A stretch of DNA of 16,108 nt from Dehalococcoidia bacterium. GTDB lineage: Bacteria; Chloroflexota; Dehalococcoidia; GIF9; AB-539-J10. Below are positions 1 to 6,936 of the stretch, piece by piece. Below the pieces are notes generated by a model. It saw nothing but the letters and a program-made list of their open reading frames with translations. It was not told where the DNA came from and did not search any database. Position 1 is the first letter of the stretch. Each line of letters starts with the position of its first letter. A program made the position numbers and the translations under genes. The stretch is taken from assembly GCA_030603485.1 (NCBI GenBank), contig JAUVXS010000020.1, forward strand, positions 1 to 16,108, read 5' to 3'.

Positions 1-1
1 C

Positions 2-127
2 AGCCCAGGGATCTATTACATTGCCCTTGGACTTGCTCATTTTCTCACCCTGGGCATCGACGAGGTGCCCTAAGCAGATGACATTCTTAAAGCAAGGACG
101 ATTGAAAAGTAGAGTAGATATGGCATG
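2..127 (-). pseudogene. ileS: ileS continuation after the in-frame stop (KMSKS region), cut by the window edge
   Basis: Directly after the TAA at 130-128 the same minus-strand frame reads HAISTLLF, then NVICLGHLVDAQGEKMSKSKG (KMSKS codons at 43-29), and on to VIDPWA at the left edge, with no further stop in 42 codons. This is the expected class I KMSKS loop that stabilises the adenylation transition state. The stop is one substitution from TTA (Leu), which fits the family at that position. Three explanations remain: a sequencing or assembly error, a recent nonsense mutation (perhaps tolerated if a second ileS exists elsewhere), or stop readthrough. There is no frameshift here. I label it pseudogene only because the frame is interrupted. 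Confidence 0.85.
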
Positions 128-1966
128 TTAGCTGTAAAACCAGCCCCTGGTCTGGTCCACAGCCTCGCAAATAAAATCGGCGGGAAAATTCTGCTTAAAC
201 TTATCTTCATTCTCGAAGGGATAATGCCACTGAGCTACGGGCATAGCTCCGGAGTCAAACCAAGAATCCATTACCTCGGGAACACGCTGCATCCTGCCAT
301 CACATTTAGGACAGGTAAATGTTATTTCATCCACATAAGGGCGATGCAAATCCAAGGGTGTGATTAAGCCACTGAGACTTGATTGCGTCCTTAATTCGTC
401 CACCCCACCTACACATTCACAATTGCCGCAAGAGGAACAGCGCCAAATATTGAACGGAGTCCCCCAATACCTCTCCCGGGAAAAAGCCCAATCGACATTG
501 TTCTCCAGCCAGTCGCCAAAACGACCATGCTTAATATAATCAGGGTACCAGTTTATCTCGGCATTGCCCGAGATAAGTTCTTCTTTCACTGCTGTTGTCC
601 TGATGTACCAGGTCTGTTTGGCATAGTAGAGAAGAGGTGTTTCACACCTCCAGCAGAAGGGATAGGTATGGGTAATCTTCTCACTGCGAAAGAGCAGCCC
701 ACGAGACTTTAAGTCATCAAGAATATCTTTATCGGCATCTTTGACAAACTTGCCTGCACCCGGTAAATCCTTCTTTTGCCGTACGCCTCCAAGGCTTACG
801 GGGGCAGTATTTTTCTGAATGTAGTCTCTCATCTTAGGGGTAAAACCTGTCACTAGATTAGTCGTCACCTTCCCATTCAACTCCACAGTATGAACTAGGG
901 GTAAACCCTCCTTTTCGCCTACTTCAAAGTCTATCTCTCCGTAAGCCGGGGCTATATGTACAATCCCCGTCCCCTCTTCCATGGAGACAAAATCACCCCC
1001 AATAATACGATAAGCTCTCTTATCTTCCTTGACGTAACGAATGTCAATATTGTTATATAAGGGTTCATAATGCACTCCAACTAAATCTTCCCCGATCACC
1101 TTCTCCACTACCTTACAGCCACCCAACCCTGCCTGCTCAAGGAGAGCATCGGCCAGAATGAGATATCCATCATCTACCTCCACCACAGCGTAGTCAGCCT
1201 CAGGAGTCACTGCTAGGGCGGTATTGCCGGGGAGTGTCCAGGGTGTGGTGGTCCAGGCAAGAAGATAAGTTGGAACGGTTGAGGAAAGAAGGGAGCGAGC
1301 AGTTTCGCTACCCCCAGGCTGTGCCAGGTCGAGCTTGAACTTTACCCAGACCGACGGGTCATCCACCTCCTCATAGCCCTGAGCCACCTCGTGAGAGCTG
1401 AGGGATGTGCCGCATCTAGGACAATGCGGCGTTACTTTATAGCCCTGATAAATTAAGCCCCTGTCCCATAGCTGTTTCGTTATCCACCAGCAGGATTCGA
1501 TATAGCTATTGTCTAAGGTTATATAAGGATGCGCCATATCCAACCAGTAGCCGAGGCGCTCGGTCATAGCTTCCCATTCTTTAATATATTTGAAAGCGCT
1601 TTGGCGACAAAGATCATTGAATCGAGCCACTCCATATTCCTCAATTTGAGCCTTACTGGTGAGGGCAAGAGAACTCTCCACCTCCAACTCAACGGGCAAA
1701 CCGTGGGTATCCCACCCCGCTCTTCTCGGTACATGATAACCCTTCATCGCTTTGTACCGGCAAATAGCGTCTTTGTATAGACGAGATAGCACATGATGAA
1801 CTCCCGGGCTGCCATTGGTTGTGGGCGGACCTTCATAAAAAGTATAATGTGGTCCCCCTTTTCTTATCTCGATGCTCTTGTTGAAAATTCCCTGCTCTTT
1901 CCAGAAGCAGAGAATATCGTTTTCTAGTTGAATAAAGTTAACCTTAGTGTTTACTTCTCGGAACAT
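128..1966 (-). CDS. ileS: Isoleucyl-tRNA synthetase, N-terminal 612 residues up to an in-frame UAA
   Basis: Class I aminoacyl-tRNA synthetase that charges tRNA-Ile in the cytoplasm. Visible features are the N-terminal GPPTTNG stretch, a HIGH-type signature at residues 55-58 that reads GVHH, the KAGWDTHGLPVE-like block (here RRAGWDTHGLPVELE), the CP1 editing-domain motif WTTTPWTLPGNT near residue 240, several Cys pairs (CPRC, CWRC, CPKC) and the DQTRGWFYS block just before the catalytic KMSKS loop. The overall style resembles the eukaryote-like type 2 IleRS. The frame meets TAA at 130-128, exactly where the family normally continues with Leu, and homology resumes at once in the same frame (see the entry for 2-127). 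A complete enzyme is around 1000 residues, so this product alone would lack KMSKS and the anticodon-binding domain. The ATG lies 2 nt after the jag stop, so it is probably the last gene of the operon. Family call is very sure; whether the gene is functional is open. Confidence 0.95.
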   Translation of the reverse strand: MFREVNTKVNFIQLENDILCFWKEQGIFNKSIEIRKGGPHYTFYEGPPTTNGSPGVHHVLSRLYKDAICRYKAMKGYHVPRRAGWDTHGLPVELEVESSLALTSKAQIEEYGVARFNDLCRQSAFKYIKEWEAMTERLGYWLDMAHPYITLDNSYIESCWWITKQLWDRGLIYQGYKVTPHCPRCGTSLSSHEVAQGYEEVDDPSVWVKFKLDLAQPGGSETARSLLSSTVPTYLLAWTTTPWTLPGNTALAVTPEADYAVVEVDDGYLILADALLEQAGLGGCKVVEKVIGEDLVGVHYEPLYNNIDIRYVKEDKRAYRIIGGDFVSMEEGTGIVHIAPAYGEIDFEVGEKEGLPLVHTVELNGKVTTNLVTGFTPKMRDYIQKNTAPVSLGGVRQKKDLPGAGKFVKDADKDILDDLKSRGLLFRSEKITHTYPFCWRCETPLLYYAKQTWYIRTTAVKEELISGNAEINWYPDYIKHGRFGDWLENNVDWAFSRERYWGTPFNIWRCSSCGNCECVGGVDELRTQSSLSGLITPLDLHRPYVDEITFTCPKCDGRMQRVPEVMDSWFDSGAMPVAQWHYPFENEDKFKQNFPADFICEAVDQTRGWFYS

Positions 1967-1968
1967 GG

Positions 1969-2625
1969 CTAACCCTGTTTCAGTAAAACAACCACTTTCC
2001 TATTCTCACCTTCACCTATGCTATGAGTTGTTACATCAGGATTATCAGCCAAAGTTAAATGAACGATACGGCGTTCGTCAGCAGGCATTGGCTCCATAGT
2101 TATAGCTTGGCGTCCAGATTTTACCTGTTCAGCTAGATATAATGCCAATCTTTGCAATGAATCACGACGGCGTTTCTTGTATCCGCCAACGTCAACTGTT
2201 AATGGCAGCCAGGTCTTTAACCGGCCAACTACCATGAGCTTGGTAACATATTCCAGGGAAGCTAGCGTCTGACCTCGCCGTCCGATCAAGATACCTAAAT
2301 CGTCACCCTTTATGTCCAAAGCTAGAGGTATCTCATTGGAGAGCACTTCAACCTCGCCTGTTATACCCAGTAAGCCAAGCAAAGTATCTAAAATTTCTGT
2401 GACTACCTTTACCGTATCCCCTTCAACAAGCTCAGGGTAGCTCTCTTCCGGTGGGGCTACTGAAATCACTCTGATTAAAGCCTCTTTTCCCCCTACTCCT
2501 AGAATTCCCGACTTCCCTGCTCTAACAACCTCCACCTCAAATTGGTCTCGGCTCAACCCTAGCTGCGTCTCTGCCTTTTCTATGGCCTGTTCCACCGTGT
2601 CAGCTGTTATTTCAATCCCTTCCAT
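1969..2625 (-). CDS. jag: Jag/KhpB family RNA-binding protein (Jag-N, KH, R3H)
   Basis: Single-stranded nucleic-acid-binding protein of the Jag/KhpB/EloR family, which in Gram-positive bacteria pairs with KhpA and affects mRNA stability and cell elongation. The 218 residues show the Jag N-terminal domain with GKSGILGVGGKEA (residues 37-49), a type II KH domain with the GRRG loop at 115-118, and a C-terminal R3H domain with R185 and H189 in the RxxxH arrangement. The start is ATG with a GGGAG ribosome-binding sequence about 10 nt upstream. It follows yidC, as in many bacteria, but the 261-base gap between them carries a dispersed repeat. The TAG stop lies 2 nt before ileS. The length is normal for the family. 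Confidence 0.93.
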   Translation of the reverse strand: MEGIEITADTVEQAIEKAETQLGLSRDQFEVEVVRAGKSGILGVGGKEALIRVISVAPPEESYPELVEGDTVKVVTEILDTLLGLLGITGEVEVLSNEIPLALDIKGDDLGILIGRRGQTLASLEYVTKLMVVGRLKTWLPLTVDVGGYKKRRRDSLQRLALYLAEQVKSGRQAITMEPMPADERRIVHLTLADNPDVTTHSIGEGENRKVVVLLKQG

Positions 2626-2762
2626 AGTCCAATCTCCCTTTAGTAATTTACCAGCGTCTCTACAATGCGAGTCTTTAGTCTCCTAAGTGAGTTTCATCAA
2701 ATCAACAGCATGTCCGATATACAACCTAAGCGCTAGCGAAGGGTCTCTGAATTCTTCGCAGA

Positions 2763-2811
2763 GTTTATCCTGGACGGAGGTGAGATTCTTCGCCCTCGGC
2801 TCAGAATGACA
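2763..2811 (-). repeat. Dispersed repeat, copy B (TGTCATTCTGAGCC type)
   Basis: Read on the minus strand, this begins TGTCATTCTGAGCCGA, continues GGCGAAGAATCTCACCTCC and ends near GGATAAAC. It matches 6856-6908 on the plus strand with a few substitutions and one small gap. The surrounding gap between yidC and jag (2626-2886) also holds GCGAAG (2736-2741) facing CTTCGC (2754-2759), and a second related TGTCATCCTGG on the minus strand near 2836-2826. The whole gap looks like a degenerate, non-coding mobile repeat. Read as protein it gives the familiar spurious CHSEPRAKNL string. Confidence 0.75.
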
Positions 2812-2886
2812 AGATGCGAACGTCCCAGGATGACACCTCTTGTGAAAGCTATTTACGGGACTGCACATGAGTTCATTCTTCTCTCA

Positions 2887-3621
2887 CTATGTTGACTGAG
2901 TTGGAGAACGGGATCTAAGATAACCCCAGCCACCAGCCATGATATATTGAGTTACAATACCGATTATATTGGAAACAGTCCAATAAAGAGCCAGGCCACT
3001 GGGGACCATCAAGGTGATGAAGCCAAACATGAGAGGCATCATCAGCAACATCATCCTGCTTGTGGACTGCTGCCTTGGGTCAACGGCTGGTGCTTGGGTC
3101 ATCTTCTGTTGTACCCACATTGTGCCGCCAACTATGATAGCTAGAATAAAGTTGTTAGTGCCTCCTAAATCGAACCCTAAAAACATACTACTCAACGGAA
3201 TCGCTTGATTCACTATGTCCCAGGAGTAAAGACGATGAGCTAGATCAAGTAAGTTGTCGGGCGTGGTAGCCAGAGCTTTCAATATGGCTTGATAGACTGC
3301 AATCCAGATAGGAAGCTGAACCAACATAGGCCATATGCAGCCCAGAGGGTTTACCCCGGCTTCCTTATAAAGCTTCATCATTTCTTGCTGAAGCTTTTGT
3401 TTATTTTTACCATATTTCTTCTGCAATTCTTGAATCTTCGGCTGCATGTTTTGCAGAGCCTTAGTGGAATTGAGCTGGCGCTTGGTAAGAGGCCAGGAGA
3501 GTAAACGAACGATAATGGTAAGGGCAATGATTGCTAACCCAAATTCACCAGATAAAAGGTGACTCAAGGCAATCAACACATTAAGTACCGGGTTACCTAT
3601 AATTAAATACCATACTTGCAT
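2887..3621 (-). CDS. yidC: YidC/Oxa1/SpoIIIJ membrane protein insertase
   Basis: Membrane insertase that places proteins in the cytoplasmic membrane, alone or with SecYEG. The 244 residues match the short form without the large periplasmic domain of proteobacterial YidC. An N-terminal hydrophobic segment is followed by the first core helix carrying the conserved groove arginine (R39 in TIIVRLLSWPL). Next come the charged cytoplasmic coiled-coil hairpin (KYGKNKQKLQQEMMKLYKEAG), the NPLGCIWPMLVQLPIWIAVY helix, and further TM segments including MPLMFGFITLMVPSGLALYW near the C-terminus. The tail is short and has no long basic extension. The ATG lies 12 nt after the lipoprotein gene, with no clear Shine-Dalgarno sequence, so coupling or leader-independent initiation is possible. 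Confidence 0.95.
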   Translation of the reverse strand: MQVWYLIIGNPVLNVLIALSHLLSGEFGLAIIALTIIVRLLSWPLTKRQLNSTKALQNMQPKIQELQKKYGKNKQKLQQEMMKLYKEAGVNPLGCIWPMLVQLPIWIAVYQAILKALATTPDNLLDLAHRLYSWDIVNQAIPLSSMFLGFDLGGTNNFILAIIVGGTMWVQQKMTQAPAVDPRQQSTSRMMLLMMPLMFGFITLMVPSGLALYWTVSNIIGIVTQYIMAGGWGYLRSRSPTQST

Positions 3622-3633
3622 CAGGGGTGAACC

Positions 3634-4818
3634 TCATTCTTCAACAGTCAATGGAATTGGCTGACTCACTTCCTTATTAACAATATCCACAATATACAAC
3701 TGGTTATCTTCACCTCGAATATAAACCAGACCCTCGTGGGCGTAAAGAGATGCTCTTATTTGGTCATTAATGGTTGGTTTATCGCTATTTTCTCGATTCC
3801 TGATTCGCTCACCGACACCGGTCTCGGGATCAATGACATACACATTACCTGACTCAGCAGCCACTATCAGCAAATTATCCATCAAAACAGGCGAGGAAAC
3901 TATTGGGCTTTCAGCATCAAATTCCCACAATTTGTCCCCTGTTTTTGCCTCAATAGCATAAAGTTTGCCATCCAGGCAGCCAGCATAAACAATGCCTTCA
4001 TTCACTATAGAAGACGCCCAGAACCAATTACCGGCTGGTTTCTCCCGGGGAAATTTCCACAGTGGCACATCACTACCTATTTTTACGGCATAAAGATGGC
4101 GGTCAAATGACCCCACGTAGATGATATCTTCGTAAATCACGGGTGAAGAAGCAAAGCCCGCCTCTGCTTCGAAGGACCAGTCCAATAACTCGCCTGTTTC
4201 AGCCGATAAAGCATAGATATGACCATCGAAAGTGCTGACATAAAAGGTATTACCCTGAATTACCGGGGAGTTCCATAGCTTTTCAGGCTCTTCAGCGTTT
4301 TCAGTGAGAACAGGAATATCTTCTCGCTTCCAATTCTCATCACCAGATCCCTTATCTAGAGAGTAGACCCTACCATTCGAACTGGCTACATATAAGGCAT
4401 CCTCGCTCATTGCCAGGTCAGCTACTATAGCATTGCTTCTTGCATTCTCTATGGGACAATACCACTCCCACTCACCATACCTCGCCTGAGGAAAGGGCAA
4501 ATCTTCGACTCTCGCCGACGTGTTCAATGCCAGTACTATACCATTATAAGTGCCAACGTAAACTAAATCGCCATCCACTATTGGCGTGGTATATATAGTA
4601 GTAGTGGGGGTAATTGTGTAATCCCATTGTTGACGTTGAGTCGATGAATTTATCGCCACCACCCTGCCATCCCTGGAGCCAACATAAATGATGCCGTCAT
4701 GAAATGCAGTTCCTGCCCATCCTCCTGATACCGCAGCTCCACCGAATAAACTACAGGAAACCAGTGTCAATGGCAGAAGAGCAATTACAATTAGGGCGAG
4801 TATCTTTACTTGCTTCAT
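3634..4818 (-). CDS. PQQ-like eight-bladed beta-propeller lipoprotein (BamB-like fold)
   Basis: Secreted, membrane-anchored beta-propeller of unknown role. The first 22 residues form a lipoprotein signal peptide: basic MKQVK, a hydrophobic stretch, and lipobox LVSC with lipidated Cys22. The rest is built of eight repeats of the form 'xxYVGxxDGxVYAIxxxTGxxxW' (for example YVGSRDGRVVAI, YVASSNGRVYSLD, YAGCLDGKLYAIEAKTG, VIDPETG), typical of PQQ-like/WD40-like propellers. Eight blades match the BamB fold, but nothing shows PQQ binding or outer-membrane assembly, and this lineage is thought to be monoderm. It sits between yidD and yidC with gaps of 12 nt on both sides, so it is co-transcribed with the insertase and may assist or inspect exported proteins; that role is inference. 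Confidence 0.88.
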   Translation of the reverse strand: MKQVKILALIVIALLPLTLVSCSLFGGAAVSGGWAGTAFHDGIIYVGSRDGRVVAINSSTQRQQWDYTITPTTTIYTTPIVDGDLVYVGTYNGIVLALNTSARVEDLPFPQARYGEWEWYCPIENARSNAIVADLAMSEDALYVASSNGRVYSLDKGSGDENWKREDIPVLTENAEEPEKLWNSPVIQGNTFYVSTFDGHIYALSAETGELLDWSFEAEAGFASSPVIYEDIIYVGSFDRHLYAVKIGSDVPLWKFPREKPAGNWFWASSIVNEGIVYAGCLDGKLYAIEAKTGDKLWEFDAESPIVSSPVLMDNLLIVAAESGNVYVIDPETGVGERIRNRENSDKPTINDQIRASLYAHEGLVYIRGEDNQLYIVDIVNKEVSQPIPLTVEE

Positions 4819-4830
4819 TCTACTAAATAA

Positions 4831-5040
4831 CTAAGGTACTGGGTCATAGCCGCCTTCGGAGAAGGGATTACATCGACCTAGCCTCTTGGCTGCCAACCAG
4901 CTACCTCGGATAAACCCGTTTCTTTTAATTGCCTCAAAAGCATACTGAGAGCATGTAGGCTGGAAACGACAAACATTAGGGAGACCCTTCGACACTGTGT
5001 TCTGGTACAATTTAATTAAACCCAGAGCTAATTTAGTCAT
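4831..5040 (-). CDS. yidD: Membrane protein insertion efficiency factor YidD
   Basis: Small cytoplasmic, membrane-associated protein that helps YidC-dependent insertion. The 69 residues carry the family signature: an N-terminal amphipathic helix (LALGLIKLYQNTVS), then CRFQPTCSQYAFEAI, RCNPF and the C-terminal GGYDPVP. The three cysteines (in CRF, TCS and GRC) are at the usual places. Its ATG overlaps the rnpA TGA as ATGA at 5040-5037, a classic arrangement for translational coupling. The length is typical of short YidD proteins. Confidence 0.96.
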   Translation of the reverse strand: MTKLALGLIKLYQNTVSKGLPNVCRFQPTCSQYAFEAIKRNGFIRGSWLAAKRLGRCNPFSEGGYDPVP

Positions 5041-5375
5041 TCGTTGCTCTCCAACAACTGCGCTTGAGCTAAGAGCCTGGTTACTGCCCTTTCCAGCTGG
5101 TGATAATCAGCATTAACTGCTACAGATCGAACAATGAAGACGATATCCCATCCAGGTTCTAGCAATTGCAGCCTCATTATTTCCCTGAGTAACCTCTTCA
5201 AGTGATTACGCTGCACCGCCTTACCTACTTTTTTAGTCACAGAAAAACCATATCTGCTTAGACTTAAACCATTGGGCATTGCCTTCATCGCTAGCAAGCT
5301 ATTTGCCCATACTTTGCCTTGTCGGTAAACCAAAGTATATTGCGCTCTATTAGTTAAAAAACGAGGCTCCTTCAC
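5037..5375 (-). CDS. rnpA: Ribonuclease P protein component
   Basis: Protein subunit of RNase P, which works with the catalytic RNA to remove tRNA 5' leaders. The 112 residues begin at GTG (MKEPRFLTNRAQYTLVYRQG), matching the family's start around the 'F..vyr.Gk' block. They then show the central basic signature KKVGKAVQRNHLKRLLRE, the RNR-like RNA-binding motif, here with Q-R-N-H-L-K-R. The GTG is 9 nt after the rpmH stop and has no strong Shine-Dalgarno sequence. The stop overlaps yidD by 4 nt. Position between rpmH and yidD is the standard bacterial arrangement. Confidence 0.95.
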   Translation of the reverse strand: MKEPRFLTNRAQYTLVYRQGKVWANSLLAMKAMPNGLSLSRYGFSVTKKVGKAVQRNHLKRLLREIMRLQLLEPGWDIVFIVRSVAVNADYHQLERAVTRLLAQAQLLESNE

Positions 5376-5384
5376 AGGTTAGAG

Positions 5385-5525
5385 TTAAACTGGAGTTAGC
5401 CTATACCGCCCTTTAAGGCGTCTTGCTTGAAGCACTCGCCTTCCAGCTCGAGTGGCCATTCTAGCACGAAAACCCAAACTGCGTCTCCGGGGAATTTTCT
5501 TTGGTTGATAAGTCCGCTTTGGCAT
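5385..5525 (-). CDS. rpmH: Large ribosomal subunit protein bL34
   Basis: Forty-six-residue ribosomal protein found by translating the gap between rnpA and rpsR. It starts MPKRTYQPKKIPRRRSLGF, continues RARMATRAGRRVL and ends RRLKGRYRLTPV, followed by TAA. This is an unmistakable bL34: the PKRTYQP start, the FRARMAT core and the very basic composition. The ATG is only 3 nt after the rpsR stop and lacks its own Shine-Dalgarno sequence, so it is probably translated by coupling. In most bacteria rpmH follows dnaA or an oriC region; here it directly follows rpsR. Confidence 0.97.
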   Translation of the reverse strand: MPKRTYQPKKIPRRRSLGFRARMATRAGRRVLQARRLKGRYRLTPV

Positions 5526-5528
5526 TTT

Positions 5529-5819
5529 TTAAACCGTCGAACGAGATAGGCCTACGCCTCCTGTTTTCCAAATATGGCTTGGTGCGTAAGGTAACATAGC
5601 AAGATAACGGGCCCTCTTTATAGCTTGTGCTAAGCTTCTTTGATGTTTAGCACAGGCCCTGCTCCTCCGCCGCGACACAATCTTACCCTGACTGGAAATA
5701 CAGCGAGATAACATAGAAGCATCCTTATAGTCAACTTTCGTATGCCCCTTGCAAAAAGGACATACTGCTGGCCTGGTGATGTAGCTCCTCGTACCTCTTA
5801 CTCTTCCAGTAAAAGCCAT
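5529..5819 (-). CDS. rpsR: Small ribosomal subunit protein bS18
   Basis: Ribosomal protein bS18, partner of bS6 on the 30S platform. The 96 residues include the N-terminal CPFCKG stretch (a Cys pair common in one form of S18), DYKDASMLSRCISSQGKI, SRRRSRACAKHQRSLAQAIKRARYLAMLPY, and a short C-terminal tail. The start has a good Shine-Dalgarno sequence: AAAGGAG on the minus strand at 5834-5828, 8 nt before the ATG. It lies 18 nt after ssb in the common rpsF-ssb-rpsR order. No rplI follows; rpmH does. Confidence 0.96.
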   Translation of the reverse strand: MAFTGRVRGTRSYITRPAVCPFCKGHTKVDYKDASMLSRCISSQGKIVSRRRSRACAKHQRSLAQAIKRARYLAMLPYAPSHIWKTGGVGLSRSTV

Positions 5820-5837
5820 ATCTCTTTCTCCTTTATT

Positions 5838-6227
5838 TTAGTCAAAGGGTAAATCCTCAGGCTCAAGCTCCCCTTCCTCAGGAAGGGAAACAGGAGATCG
5901 CTTACCGAGGAAAAGTACGTGCTCTGCAGTTACCTCAAGGCTAGTGCGTGCCTGCCCATCCTGTCCTTCCCAATTGCGGGCATGTAATCTTCCCTCAACG
6001 TAAACTTGCCCCCCTTTGGCCAAAAATTGATTGCATTGTTCAGCTTGCTTACCCCAGACACTAACCCTAAACCAGTCTGTCTCTTCTCTAGTCTCCCCAG
6101 CAGAAGTGGTATAACGACGGTTAGTAGCCATACGAAAGGAGGTAACTGCCTTTCCATTGGGCGTGTACCTCATTTCTGGGTCAGACCCTAGATTGCCAAC
6201 AAGTATCACTTTGCTTAAGCTTGCCAT
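5838..6227 (-). CDS. ssb: Single-stranded DNA-binding protein
   Basis: OB-fold protein that coats single-stranded DNA in replication and repair and recruits partners through its C-terminal tip. The start MASLSKVILVGNLGSDPEMRY, then TNRRY, ETDWFRVSVWGKQAE, GGQVYVEGRL and EVTAEHVLFLG are typical. The acidic tail ends EPEDLPFD, close to the usual DDDIPF but with one extra residue after Phe. I chose the ATG at 6227 (129 residues) because it matches the family start and has GGTGA upstream, 1 nt beyond the rpsF stop. A GTG at 6236 would add three residues and overlap rpsF by 8 nt. The linker between OB fold and tip is very short, about 15 residues. Confidence 0.95.
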   Translation of the reverse strand: MASLSKVILVGNLGSDPEMRYTPNGKAVTSFRMATNRRYTTSAGETREETDWFRVSVWGKQAEQCNQFLAKGGQVYVEGRLHARNWEGQDGQARTSLEVTAEHVLFLGKRSPVSLPEEGELEPEDLPFD

Positions 6228-6228
6228 A

Positions 6229-6516
6229 CTAATCACCCAACTTTACCACAAGATATCGTAGAATGTCCTCCGAAGCACTAATTTCTCCTTCAAGTTCCTT
6301 AACTGATTTTGGCATTAACTTAAAGCGAGTCAGAAAATAGTCACCCTCCATGAATTTTTTTATAGGGTAAGCCAACCGTCTTTTCCCCCATTTCTTTGTC
6401 TCTTCCACCACTCCACCACGGCTATTAATAGACTCAGTCACCCTGTCCATAATTTTGGACATCCCCTCTTCATCAACTTCAGGACTAATTATAGCTACTA
6501 ACTCGTAATCACGCAT
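6229..6516 (-). CDS. rpsF: Small ribosomal subunit protein bS6
   Basis: Ribosomal protein bS6, which binds bS18 and 16S rRNA on the platform. The 95 residues begin MRDYELVAIISPEVDEEG and include the signature WGKRRLAYPIKKFMEGDYFL, followed by the SVKELEGEISASEDILRYLVVK helix and strand. It is the first gene of the run. No Shine-Dalgarno sequence precedes the ATG; instead a -10-like hexamer ends 6 nt upstream, which suggests a leaderless or nearly leaderless message. Confidence 0.96.
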   Translation of the reverse strand: MRDYELVAIISPEVDEEGMSKIMDRVTESINSRGGVVEETKKWGKRRLAYPIKKFMEGDYFLTRFKLMPKSVKELEGEISASEDILRYLVVKLGD

Positions 6517-6522
6517 GTTTAG

Positions 6523-6551
6523 ATTTTATACCATAGTGAATAAAATGGCAA
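6523..6551 (-). promoter_or_regulatory. Sigma70-type promoter for the rpsF operon
   Basis: On the minus strand TTGCCA (6551-6546) and TAAAAT (6528-6523) are separated by 17 nt; each differs from consensus at one base. Expected initiation falls at or next to the rpsF ATG (6516). It is the only good promoter seen upstream of the ten-gene run, so it probably drives all of it, though internal promoters cannot be excluded. Confidence 0.6.
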
Positions 6552-6855
6552 CCATGTGTCCTCATGCAGTACATTAGTGATACATCAGCCTTCTTTTCTT
6601 TTACAAATAGCATTCAAGTCACTCCTGAAGGGTGATATAGCCCAAAGATTGGTAAGGACGAATCTATTATATACTTAGAGATAACATCCCGGGTAGTAAA
6701 CTGCTTGACCGTTAAGCCAGGCAAAGGCCGGATATCCAGAGTATCTGGTCGGACTAAGTTTCTTGGCTTACTAATCGGTCTTCGGCTTGGGCTCAGCTGA
6801 ACGGTAATCCTTGATAAACGAAGCACTTTCATACATGTGAGCTATTCGCTCTCCC

Positions 6856-6908
6856 TGTCATTCTGAGCCGAAGGCGAAGAATTTCACCTCCCTCTGCCCA
6901 GAATAAAC
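6856..6908 (+). repeat. Dispersed repeat, copy A (TGTCATTCTGAGCC type)
   Basis: Begins TGTCATTCTGAGCCGAAGG, continues CGAAGAATTTCACCTCC and ends at GAATAAAC. It aligns over its whole length with the minus-strand copy at 2763-2811, with a few substitutions and a small gap. Similarity stops on both sides, so the unit is about 50 bases. This element type is repeated many times in some Chloroflexota and other genomes (general knowledge, not checked here). Confidence 0.75.
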
Positions 6909-6936
6909 GTGGCAGTCCCACTCGCAAAACTTTGAA

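Noticed and set aside
2683..2868. 61-residue minus-strand ORF containing CHSEPRAKNL between jag and yidC
   Set aside because: It is a translation of the dispersed repeat; this string is a common artefact of such repeats and has no protein character.
6614..6832. 72-residue minus-strand ORF between rpsF and the response regulator
   Set aside because: No Shine-Dalgarno sequence, no recognisable motif, and surrounded by repeat-rich non-coding DNA. It could be a decayed gene, but nothing supports that.
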